Assembly: GCA_023409535.1 (NCBI GenBank)
Contig: JAEYGZ010000030.1
Coordinates: 1 to 60,273, forward strand
Source of the DNA: Bacillota bacterium
GTDB lineage: Bacteria; Bacillota; Clostridia; Lachnospirales; Lachnospiraceae
DNA length: 60,273 nt
Reading direction: 5' to 3'
Notes under the pieces: model-generated
Databases searched by the model: none
What the model was told of the DNA's origin: nothing
Seen by the model: the letters and a program-made list of their open reading frames with translations, nothing else
Made by a program: the position numbers and the translations under genes
Part shown: positions 54,401 to 60,273 of the stretch, in pieces
Layout: each line of letters starts with the position of its first letter
Numbering within the stretch: the first letter of the stretch is position 1

Positions 54401-55338
54401 TTATTTATAAAATGAATAAACTTACGTATGAATTTACTCTCTGCTTTCTCGCACCGTCTCACATTTATTATGGTATTAACCTCTCTCAATCGTTCAAAAA
54501 TGCGATTTACGTTGTATCTATCCATGTCTTCAAAAACAATCACATCCGCTTTTGAACGATCAAAAAGATATAAAACCTCGTTAAGGTACTTGTCAAAATA
54601 TGAGTCATCACTCTTTTCAAAAATTTCGATTTCCAATTTATCTGTACCAAGTCGTTTAACGATCCCCTTGTTAATTTGCATTTTAATTAAATTATAAACA
54701 AATATAATAATAGCAAATGAACAGAACACACCACTTATGAGTCTAAACCCATTCCTGGTTGTCAGCATAAGAATTTCTTTTATTTGGCCTGTAGAAAAGC
54801 TGTCCACATAATTGTTCCAGGAATCGAAGAATATCATATAAATTAAAGCTAATGAAAGGATTACGAAAATAAGACTAATTAAGGCTAATTTTAAGTAAGA
54901 TACCCTCCGCTTTACTCGAAAATTTGTTTGAGGTATTCTTTTGGGGTGTATCTGATGGATAAGTTGGTTTAATATTTTCCCTTCTAATACAGACTCTTTA
55001 ACAATAGTGTCTGAATTTTTACTGTCCATGATATCGACTTTGCTTTTTACTTTTTGGGGATCTTTTACGTTAGTATCGTGATGATTTTGCATAGATAAAT
55101 CAGCAGCAGTATCCATTGCTTCAAAATGAGCAAGGGAGATATGTAAAAACCTCTTATCTTGATGCTTTTTTTTATATGACTCAAGAATGCTGCTTTTTCC
55201 TGCACTATATGCACCCGAAAGAGCGACATTTTTTAAATCGTTATTATTAAAAACAAAATCTATCGCGTCTTCATAAATCTCTATATTAGCTGTATTTATA
55301 GGTGTTAGTTTTTGAAAATTATACTTATTTTTGTTCAC
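51418..55338 (-). CDS. YobI-type membrane-anchored P-loop NTPase
   Basis: A 1306-residue protein starting with GTG. The N-terminus (QKLTPINTANIEIYEDAIDF) and Walker A at 42-50 (GAYSAGKSS) match the YobI family of KAP-like NTPases; the Walker B is VIVFEDMDRYN at about 266-276. Two membrane helices (about 151-170 and 198-218) lie between them, which is the KAP layout in which the ATPase is on the membrane. The remaining thousand residues are largely helical and could be the sensing part. The family's role is not established, but KAP-like NTPases recur in defence islands. It lies 250 bases after the SIR2 gene. Confidence 0.8.
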   Translation of the reverse strand: MNKNKYNFQKLTPINTANIEIYEDAIDFVFNNNDLKNVALSGAYSAGKSSILESYKKKHQDKRFLHISLAHFEAMDTAADLSMQNHHDTNVKDPQKVKSKVDIMDSKNSDTIVKESVLEGKILNQLIHQIHPKRIPQTNFRVKRRVSYLKLALISLIFVILSLALIYMIFFDSWNNYVDSFSTGQIKEILMLTTRNGFRLISGVFCSFAIIIFVYNLIKMQINKGIVKRLGTDKLEIEIFEKSDDSYFDKYLNEVLYLFDRSKADVIVFEDMDRYNVNRIFERLREVNTIINVRRCEKAESKFIRKFIHFINNFTRKLLSVLGMKPLKWALNKVVLLIKKPNTKTQPQRHNKLKNPYKPLRFFYLLKDDIFVSKDRTKFFDYIIPIIPVVDSSNSYEQFLKHLKEGKLLDKFDQGFLQSLSLYVDDMRILKNIYNEFVVYIHRLNTTDLDWNKMMAMITYKNLFPRDFSDLQLARGFVFTLFEQKPRLVEEALIAVKDSRQDLIDRIELAKKETLTSQQELEDAYTAKNNRLARRPYNNNVLTEESQKKKEQYDTELSRRKQAVHDNSDDNLPKFEFKLAEIEHDIALMQTKSLKDLITRENIDGIFSVSHTNEIGKVNDFKEIKGSDYFDLLKFLIFRGYVDETYTDYMTYFYEDSLSANDKTFLRRVTDRRGAAYTYTLKEPKKIIESPVLRTVEFEQEETLNFDVFECLLLDDTTLKYTTYLKTLISQVRETRNFDFISKFYDTGKAHRQFVTRINEQWSGFFSLILRGKTMPYAQIRQYSIDTLYISNEKVITAVNIDNCLSEYISNRPDYLAIEQPDIDRLISGFLLIGVSFTTIDYDISDKGLFDEVYRHSLYTLTFENISLMLRKEYGIESDSDIVHKNYTLIQSNASSPLASYISENILAYTEITLINCNGNISDDESVAISLLNNTSVENDAKKRYIELLSTVITEITQVKDPNLWTVMVNRKIVVFSVGNFINYFLKHRIDATLTEYINNALSEVDFTHTADVFGKKTAEALFDVVAINNSISTDKYRKILIDLGYIFDNFEVDEIADDKLKVLINEGILQMDIDSLGFVREKYGKHLYTFIQRNLDEYFALQTTEMFRLDEAMQIITWNIDDDQKIGLLAFTNEQISIVGKRYTDVVNAYIIIHNLKAEDKQHFYAYYLQYGEKAQTSIATLATEGVGEIISNNMKVDNNLLLILLQADAVSHDQKITLFTMAIPVLDEDTCKTHFDELELSDLKGIFAKGGGRRNYEKSGGVTTILEALKLNGWIYEYRDDDRNNDRYIIIKNRPRSKDPEILD

Positions 55339-55589
55339 AAAATTATCCCACCAGTTCGCATATAAAATTGTATTTTTATACTATTATCTTTCGTCTTTCC
55401 AACTATACAATTAAATAAATATTAATACTATTAATACCTCTGTATGCATTATAAATCGTTAAATCTGAAATACATATTGCTAAAATCTATAAAGGGTAAG
55501 CTTTATTTGTGGTGGATTGCTGACTTTTTGAAAAGATTGACCGCCGCCTGATAGTGCCAAGTTCACGGTATTTTCAGTCTATAATTCTT
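55339..55589. other. AT-rich gap with twin octamer palindromes upstream of the YobI-like gene
   Basis: This gap separates the SIR2 stop from the NTPase start. It holds two copies of the self-complementary octamer TATTAATA at 55420-55427 and 55429-55436, nine bases apart. Two palindromes one turn apart would suit an operator or promoter for a separate NTPase transcript. Nothing coding was found. Confidence 0.4.
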
Positions 55590-56642
55590 TTATTGAAAAA
55601 CAGCGTCTTCATCGGGAATAAGGATTTCGGCTTTTTCCTTTGTAAGTTCAGATTCTAAAAACTGCTTAGCAGTCAACTTTTTGTAAACAACCTGACTTAG
55701 ATGGCTTTTATCAAGAGCCAATTTTTCCAGAATGAAATCCGTGTAATCATCACGAGCATCAACAACAAGCAACTTGCGATTAGATGTCCGTAATGCCTGC
55801 CCTAATAGACCATTAATATGTGAGTCGTTAAAGCTGTACCCGATAACGACAATCAGTTTACATAGAAGTGAGTAGTTCCTGAGTTCATAAACATTGAATA
55901 AAAAGGGATCAACGGACTGTAACTTAGCATCTGTTCCAAAAATCAACTCTGCGCTTTCTTGAGGTGAGTCATAACGAGTCAAAACTCCAGTAGCCGGATC
56001 GCGTATCCAGTCAATTGAGCCGTGAAGTTTATAGAGAAAAATCCCTGCGCTAATATCAGATATATTGCTGAATCTTTCTGATGACCACTTGCTTTCTTCA
56101 TCGAATCCGCATTCTAACTCATAACCATTCGGTTTTGCTTTTTCCATACATTGGTCGTAATTGAGAGAAAAGACTCTGATTGCCGCCTGAATACTCTGCT
56201 GAAAATCATAGAACTTTTTATAGTATTCTACTCTTTCACTAGTGTTTTTATGTAATGTTACAAAATCTACGATTTTTTTGCTGAGGAGTATATCGAACTT
56301 ATCGACATTTGAGAATCCTTCGCCAGCCAATTCAATGAGCTTTTCATTCCAACTTCCGATAAAGGGATATATAGGATTACGTTCCTTCTTTTTTAAGTCT
56401 CGCATCACCCCAACTAGACGTTCGATATTTATATTGTTGTCAAACATCCCCTGAATTCCATCTGCATATAAAATAGCACTCTTAACATAATAATACAAAT
56501 TGCGAAACGGTATCCACTCGGGATTTGATTTAATAAGTGTTTCAATTTCATTTAACATTTGCCCAGAAGTTTTTATCTGAGCATCCATGCTGCATCCAGC
56601 ACCAATTAGGAATATTATTGAATCTGCTTTTATAAGCCCCAT
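55590..56642 (-). CDS. SIR2-domain NADase partner of Argonaute
   Basis: A 350-residue protein of the SIR2 superfamily. The NAD-binding glycine motif is LIGAGCS at 12-18, the catalytic asparagine is N161 in SLNYDQ and the catalytic histidine is H207 in YKLHGSIDW; IVVIGYSFNDSHIN at about 264-277 is the distal Rossmann block. There is no separate APAZ domain. The start at 56642 follows GGAGGT seven bases before it and lies 18 bases after the Argonaute stop. In related systems, SIR2 proteins destroy NAD+ once the Argonaute recognises invader DNA. Confidence 0.88.
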   Translation of the reverse strand: MGLIKADSIIFLIGAGCSMDAQIKTSGQMLNEIETLIKSNPEWIPFRNLYYYVKSAILYADGIQGMFDNNINIERLVGVMRDLKKKERNPIYPFIGSWNEKLIELAGEGFSNVDKFDILLSKKIVDFVTLHKNTSERVEYYKKFYDFQQSIQAAIRVFSLNYDQCMEKAKPNGYELECGFDEESKWSSERFSNISDISAGIFLYKLHGSIDWIRDPATGVLTRYDSPQESAELIFGTDAKLQSVDPFLFNVYELRNYSLLCKLIVVIGYSFNDSHINGLLGQALRTSNRKLLVVDARDDYTDFILEKLALDKSHLSQVVYKKLTAKQFLESELTKEKAEILIPDEDAVFQ

Positions 56643-56660
56643 TTTGTATACCTCCACATA

Positions 56661-58598
56661 TTACAGAAACCACGGAGTGTTGAACTGAGAAAGAGCTTTT
56701 CCAACATCCTGATTAGCATCTATTTTTCGGAAGTCACGAATAAATCCTGCAATAAGTTGGGGATAGAATATTGATATTGGTTCCAGTTTAGCATTGAATC
56801 CCCTCCAACTCGCACCTGCGAGATTCACTGCGTCCTGCAAAAGCCTTATCGTTTTAGCATAATCATTTCCACCATAAAAGAATTCAATATATGTCGGATT
56901 TGCAATTCGTTTGTTGAGATATTCACGCCCATGGCGCAAGCCTTCAAACCAAACGAGATATTCCTTTTCAGACAATTTCACATACGAAGATTCATATGGG
57001 ACTTTCAAATTGTTTTCCGCAAATCCGAAAAATCTATTCTTCACATTAATTCTCATAACAGTAAAGGATATTCCACTATGTTGTTGATGTAACCTGTCTA
57101 TGCTCTTTTTTATAGTTACCATCTCGTCATCGCGCATACGAAACGGCGTATGGATTACACACTCGGTAATCGTTTGTCCTTGACTAATACGAGATTCGAT
57201 TTGAGAAATAATGTTAATTTCCAAGTCTGAATAGTATTTGGCCCGATTATCGGTATCACATAAAACGCCTAAAGATCTATAAACACCAGTTGAATCAAAA
57301 CAAACTGAATACGCAAAATATTTCTTAACATTTGTCGAGCCGTCACGCTGCCGCTGTATATCATGAGCTTTTCCTATTCCGAAAATAAGACAATTGCTTG
57401 TACTCGGTTTAACTAGCCATGGAATACCGCCTAACTTTGAAAAGACTTGCAAGCCAATTCCTGAGATAGCCCATTTCAACCCGTCCGACGCTACTATTCT
57501 ATCGTTTCGAACGACTTGTAGGGGAATACCCAAAGAAAAAAATACCTGTTTTGTCTTTGAATAATTATCCGAGCTATTATTTAAATGAGAATATGAATCG
57601 ATAAATAGTCCAATGATTTGCTTTTGAGGATTATTGGACACTAAATTATTTAGCTCCGAAATTAAGGTTTTCGTGGCATTACTGTCGGAGTCGTAATCTA
57701 AAGTAACACTTGCAATATTGCCTGTATTTATATCGCAATTAAACCACTCTTTCATTCCTGAAAAAGTTGACGGATATCCTTTGCCTATCATAGCTCGGTA
57801 AAGTTCATTTCCAGAAGCCTTTTCGGTGTTTTTGAAGACAAACACAAATAGCGGTTCCTTTTGTGGAGGGGCATAAGGATGTGTTTTAATACCTCTAACT
57901 TTATCATAATCCTCGTGGCTATTACCAAAAATATAGATACGACTACTTAACTCTTGGGCGTCAATCTTAACAAAGTAAGTGGATATATGATACTTTTGTC
58001 CGCCAATAGATAATGCTCCCAGGGTCGAAAACGTACTTTGAATGAAATCTGTTATGTAATTAAATCTATCAAGATACGAGTTAGCATTTGACTTACCAGT
58101 ACGATCTATACTAAAACTCAGCTGCTGAATCCTTTTACCAAATGATACGCCCGGCTTTTTTCGAAACGAAAAGTCCAGAAGAAATCCGTACTGCTTTGTA
58201 ATGCCCAAGTAGTATGGGTATACTTTAACAACGCGTTGACCTTCTGGCAAATCCTCGACAATAAAAGAAACAAATTTCTCGTATCTGTCTATCACGTCAG
58301 CCCTAACTACATTTTCAGAAATAAGCTGAAGAATCCAGCACTTAAATTGATACCAAATAATAGATGTCATTAAGCGTGGATTTTCAGATGCACGAAAATT
58401 GTATGCCTCCGAATTTGCAAACTTGAATAATGCGACCCGATAAGTGTCATAGATCGCATCTTCATCGGTGTTCTCGGCGATAGGCAATTTCGCGACGAAA
58501 TATCCATCCTCACGCTTTTCACCGTTAAATTTTTTACGAAACACCGGCACGGTAAAGGCAGATGTTTCAAGCGGAAGAAAGTTCAAATCTACTATCAT
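56661..58598 (-). CDS. prokaryotic Argonaute with an inactive PIWI domain
   Basis: A 645-residue Argonaute. The MID guide-binding residues are present: Y346 and K350 (YSKTK), Q361 (PLQVV) and K388 (SKLGGIPW). The PIWI domain follows, but the first catalytic aspartate, normally in GID, is G409 (FGIGKAH), and the second catalytic site region reads CVIHTPFRM with T484 instead of Asp. The end, LEPISIFYPQLIAGFI, is the usual PIWI terminus. It is shorter than the classic long pAgos. The start at 58598 follows GGAGGT; an earlier in-frame TTG is less likely. It should bind guides but not cut. Confidence 0.87.
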   Translation of the reverse strand: MIVDLNFLPLETSAFTVPVFRKKFNGEKREDGYFVAKLPIAENTDEDAIYDTYRVALFKFANSEAYNFRASENPRLMTSIIWYQFKCWILQLISENVVRADVIDRYEKFVSFIVEDLPEGQRVVKVYPYYLGITKQYGFLLDFSFRKKPGVSFGKRIQQLSFSIDRTGKSNANSYLDRFNYITDFIQSTFSTLGALSIGGQKYHISTYFVKIDAQELSSRIYIFGNSHEDYDKVRGIKTHPYAPPQKEPLFVFVFKNTEKASGNELYRAMIGKGYPSTFSGMKEWFNCDINTGNIASVTLDYDSDSNATKTLISELNNLVSNNPQKQIIGLFIDSYSHLNNSSDNYSKTKQVFFSLGIPLQVVRNDRIVASDGLKWAISGIGLQVFSKLGGIPWLVKPSTSNCLIFGIGKAHDIQRQRDGSTNVKKYFAYSVCFDSTGVYRSLGVLCDTDNRAKYYSDLEINIISQIESRISQGQTITECVIHTPFRMRDDEMVTIKKSIDRLHQQHSGISFTVMRINVKNRFFGFAENNLKVPYESSYVKLSEKEYLVWFEGLRHGREYLNKRIANPTYIEFFYGGNDYAKTIRLLQDAVNLAGASWRGFNAKLEPISIFYPQLIAGFIRDFRKIDANQDVGKALSQFNTPWFL

Positions 58599-58618
58599 AG
58601 CAACCTCCATAGTGCCAA

Positions 58619-58735
58619 TCAAGGCTTATTTTCAATAGTATCGTCATCACCGTGGGTAGGTTTAAATAACTGTCGCGGTCCTTCACCCAGCGGTGCTGAT
58701 TTCATTGAAAACTGCTCGAAGTTGGAAACCTTGTC
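58619..58735 (-). pseudogene. 38-codon coding-like remnant upstream of the Argonaute gene
   Basis: On the minus strand a frame open from 58735 reads DKVSNFEQFSMKSAPLGEGP and continues through FKPTHGDDDTIENKP to a TGA at 58619-58621, 21 bases before the Argonaute ATG. There is a stop immediately upstream and no ribosome binding site before the internal ATG. Composition is coding-like, whereas bases to its right are very AT-rich. I read it as the end of a gene that once preceded the Argonaute and was cut at about 58736. A short peptide from the internal ATG is possible. Confidence 0.45.
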
Positions 58736-59187
58736 CTAAATCTATTAGCCGAATTTTAATTTTGCTATTAAATTTACATATTTTCCACAAATAATATAAT
58801 AATATTTACTGATGCTTCCATTTTATATTATTATTAAAACAATATCAATATATTTATCTAAAATATGCTATTATAACTAGCATTGATTTTTAATATTTTA
58901 GATTTCGATAATTTGTCATCCAAATTTACACCAACCCCTATATCGAGGTATAATTCTCATATTAATACAGACTTTTGAAATACAATAACAGCTAATTATA
59001 ATATGGTAGCTTATGAACTTTATAATTTCCTTTTAAAAAGTACAAATAAAAATAAAGTCCATTTCTTTAGAAACAGACTTTATCAAAATGTGCTTTATTT
59101 ATAACTATTTACAGTGTATTAGTGAAAAGTTTATAATTTTCTAGTCTTTCCCATAAAAAATTTCTGACGGTTTTTCTCAAAAAATGA
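58736..59187. other. very AT-rich non-coding stretch
   Basis: About 450 bases of very AT-rich sequence, rich in A and T runs. The only structure noticed is a hairpin of ATAAAGTC (59052-59059) with GACTTTAT (59076-59083). No gene was found. It separates the defence-like genes from the mobile-element debris. Confidence 0.5.
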
Positions 59188-59250
59188 ACTGGTACTATGT
59201 CAAGAAAAAGTACAAGTTAAACGTGAACTTTTTCTTGACATAGTACCAGT
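59188..59250. repeat. perfect 24-bp inverted repeat, insertion-sequence-end-like
   Basis: 59188-59211 (begins ACTGGTACTATGTCAAG) is the exact reverse complement of 59227-59250, with a 15-base spacer. Such a head-to-head pair could be the two ends of a lost insertion sequence, a circle-junction remnant or a small miniature element. No transposase gene lies between the arms. Confidence 0.75.
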
Positions 59251-59445
59251 ATAAAGGCAACCGAGCCACCGAAAACCAAAAAGCTGACCCAGTTAGAAGT
59301 TGTGGAAAAGAGCAGAGCGGGCTTGCCACTTACGCCTGAAGAACAGGAGCAATATAATCGGTATTGGGAACGGCGGCGTGGTTACAACAAAGAGCAATAC
59401 GAGAAACGGAAAGCCGCCGATTTATCGACAGCGGCGAACCAATGA
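59251..59445 (+). pseudogene. 64-residue C-terminal fragment of a mobile-element-like protein
   Basis: The frame runs open from the end of the inverted repeat to a TGA at 59443-59445 and encodes a strongly charged, helical tail (TEPPKTKKLTQLEVVEKSRA, then LTPEEQEQYNRYWERRRGYN). There is no start codon or ribosome binding site, and the frame has a stop inside the repeat, so the upstream part is lost. The style resembles the tails of conjugative-element proteins, but no family is assigned. Confidence 0.5.
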
Positions 59446-59485
59446 CAAAGCGGATACTTCATTACGAGGCATCCGCTTTGTCATT
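59441..59485. repeat. perfect 15-bp hairpin at the end of the fragment
   Basis: 59441-59455 (AATGACAAAGCGGAT) pairs exactly with 59471-59485, 15-base loop. It overlaps the fragment's stop codon. No T-run follows on either strand, so a terminator role is unclear. Confidence 0.5.
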
Positions 59486-59512
59486 CGTCAACGGCGCAAT
59501 TATCGAAAATAC

Positions 59513-60211
59513 TTATTTTGTAATCCACTCAATGGGGTCGCCTGGCTCTATTGTTCCGGGACCCACTCCCGTTCCTACTACTGTTCCTCCAGGACCATAT
59601 ATTAGTCCTTCTCCTGTTTCCGGATTGGTAGGCTGGTCGATTTGATACAAATATCCGGTCTTTCCGTATCTGCCGAGTTTGCTTTGGTCATAGCGGTCAC
59701 TATCCATGCAAATATTGACGGCTTTGAGCGCAACCGTCATATCATGGCTCCCTTTGCAAAATTCATGTTCCCATAAAAACTCACATTCGATATTAAGAAA
59801 ACACTCTTTAATTCGTGGTGCATTAACTGTAACAGCTCTTTCTGCCGTTAGACCGGCAGCGGTAATTTCATCAGTTTCAAACTCATTATTACCAATCGTT
59901 TTTGCGCAACGGCCATATACATCATTTGAGGGGAAATTCAACACACAAACGCCGGTTTCTTTTAGTGATTGATACATATGCCCGCCTTTATTGACTTTGC
60001 TCATAATACAGATAAAGTCATCTGTTCCGCCTCCTACAAAAGTCGACCAAGATTGCAGGCAGGCGTTTTCTTTTCCGTTAGATTTCCAACCTGTGACAAC
60101 GAATACTAACGAGGGCATGGCTGTCACAAAATCATACCATGAAAAACCACCGACAGCTTCGCAGTATTGTTCAGAAATCGTTTCTGGTCTTGTAGGAAAA
60201 TCTTTTTTCAT
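59513..60211 (-). CDS. flavin reductase-like FMN-binding split-barrel protein
   Basis: A 232-residue protein of the flavin-reductase-like split-barrel family. The N-terminal half carries a phosphate/FMN-binding AMPSLVFVVTGWKSNGKENACL segment and MYQSLKETGVCVLNFPSNDV, followed by the FLNIECEFLWEHEF and VALKAVNICMDS strands typical of the fold. The last 30 residues are an unusual Gly/Pro-rich tail (GPGGTVVGTGVGPGTIEPGD) not normally part of this family. AGGAG lies before the ATG. It probably binds FMN; the natural substrate is unknown. Confidence 0.82.
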   Translation of the reverse strand: MKKDFPTRPETISEQYCEAVGGFSWYDFVTAMPSLVFVVTGWKSNGKENACLQSWSTFVGGGTDDFICIMSKVNKGGHMYQSLKETGVCVLNFPSNDVYGRCAKTIGNNEFETDEITAAGLTAERAVTVNAPRIKECFLNIECEFLWEHEFCKGSHDMTVALKAVNICMDSDRYDQSKLGRYGKTGYLYQIDQPTNPETGEGLIYGPGGTVVGTGVGPGTIEPGDPIEWITK

Positions 60212-60273
60212 AATACTCTACTCTCCTAATATTTTTAGATTTTGGCTCTCTTTATTTTACTATTCTACCACAA

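Noticed and set aside
46810..55525. GTGGTGGAT string near 46811 and near 55510 as a shared element end
   Set aside because: The shared part is too short and no further alignment was found around it.
49921..59030. Similar AT-rich 20-mers ending in TAGCTTAT near 49949 and 58998, as possible direct repeats flanking the island
   Set aside because: Only about 17 of 20 bases agree and both lie in very AT-rich sequence, so chance is sufficient.
1..60273. CRISPR array, tRNA or rRNA genes
   Set aside because: No regularly spaced repeats, cloverleaf-like sequence or rRNA segment was seen in reading through the window.

Overview
The window looks like a chromosomal segment of a low-to-moderate-GC Firmicute of class Clostridia, most like Lachnospiraceae. 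This rests on strong AGGAGG-type ribosome binding sites, a fused Wzz/BY-kinase with a CpsB-type PHP phosphatase, Big_2 surface proteins, and an amidase carrying copper-amine-oxidase-like and AMIN domains. No rRNA, tRNA or CRISPR array was seen.

Layout. (1) 1-529: a BlaR1/MecR1-type peptidase gene that enters from the left and breaks off abruptly, followed by a 25-codon scrap of another gene. (2) 555-21810: one long leftward exopolysaccharide/capsule locus. It runs from the polymerisation and phosphorylation regulators (fused chain-length regulator/tyrosine kinase, CpsB phosphatase), through a FlaA1/CapD-type dehydratase, a nucleotide-sugar dehydrogenase, a reductase, a PIG-L deacetylase, an initiating sugar phosphate transferase, WbqC, several glycosyltransferases, a CapK-like adenylating enzyme, CapF and an EpsG-type polymerase, to a Wzx flippase. 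A small convergent membrane protein gene sits inside it. (3) 22085-29654: TetR with a divergent ABC exporter; a leftward group of VOC protein, methyltransferase and lipoprotein phosphoesterase; then a PadR-MFS efflux operon with two excellent PadR operators. (4) 29820-44790: cell-surface and housekeeping genes (Big_2 protein, serine hydrolase, Lhr helicase, DUF362, EamA transporter, GH29 fucosidase, large cell-wall amidase). (5) 45171-46374: a XerS/XerC-like tyrosine recombinase. (6) 46403-59512: an AT-rich accessory region with broken insertion sequences, small secreted or membrane proteins, a decayed zinc-ribbon gene and a leftward defence-like island. (7) 59513-60211: a flavin-reductase-like gene.

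The most interesting part is 50558-58735. A prokaryotic Argonaute that keeps the guide-5'-end pocket but has lost the first catalytic aspartate sits 18 nt upstream of a SIR2-domain protein. This is the architecture of inactive pAgo systems that kill or arrest the infected cell by NAD+ depletion. Downstream on the same strand are a 1306-residue membrane-anchored YobI-type P-loop NTPase and a small protein with a nuclease-like PD...E-x-T motif. A sharply bounded 38-codon coding-like remnant lies just upstream of the Argonaute. Whether all four genes form one system or two neighbouring ones cannot be settled from sequence alone. The island is flanked by mobile-element debris, including a perfect 24-bp inverted repeat at 59188-59250.
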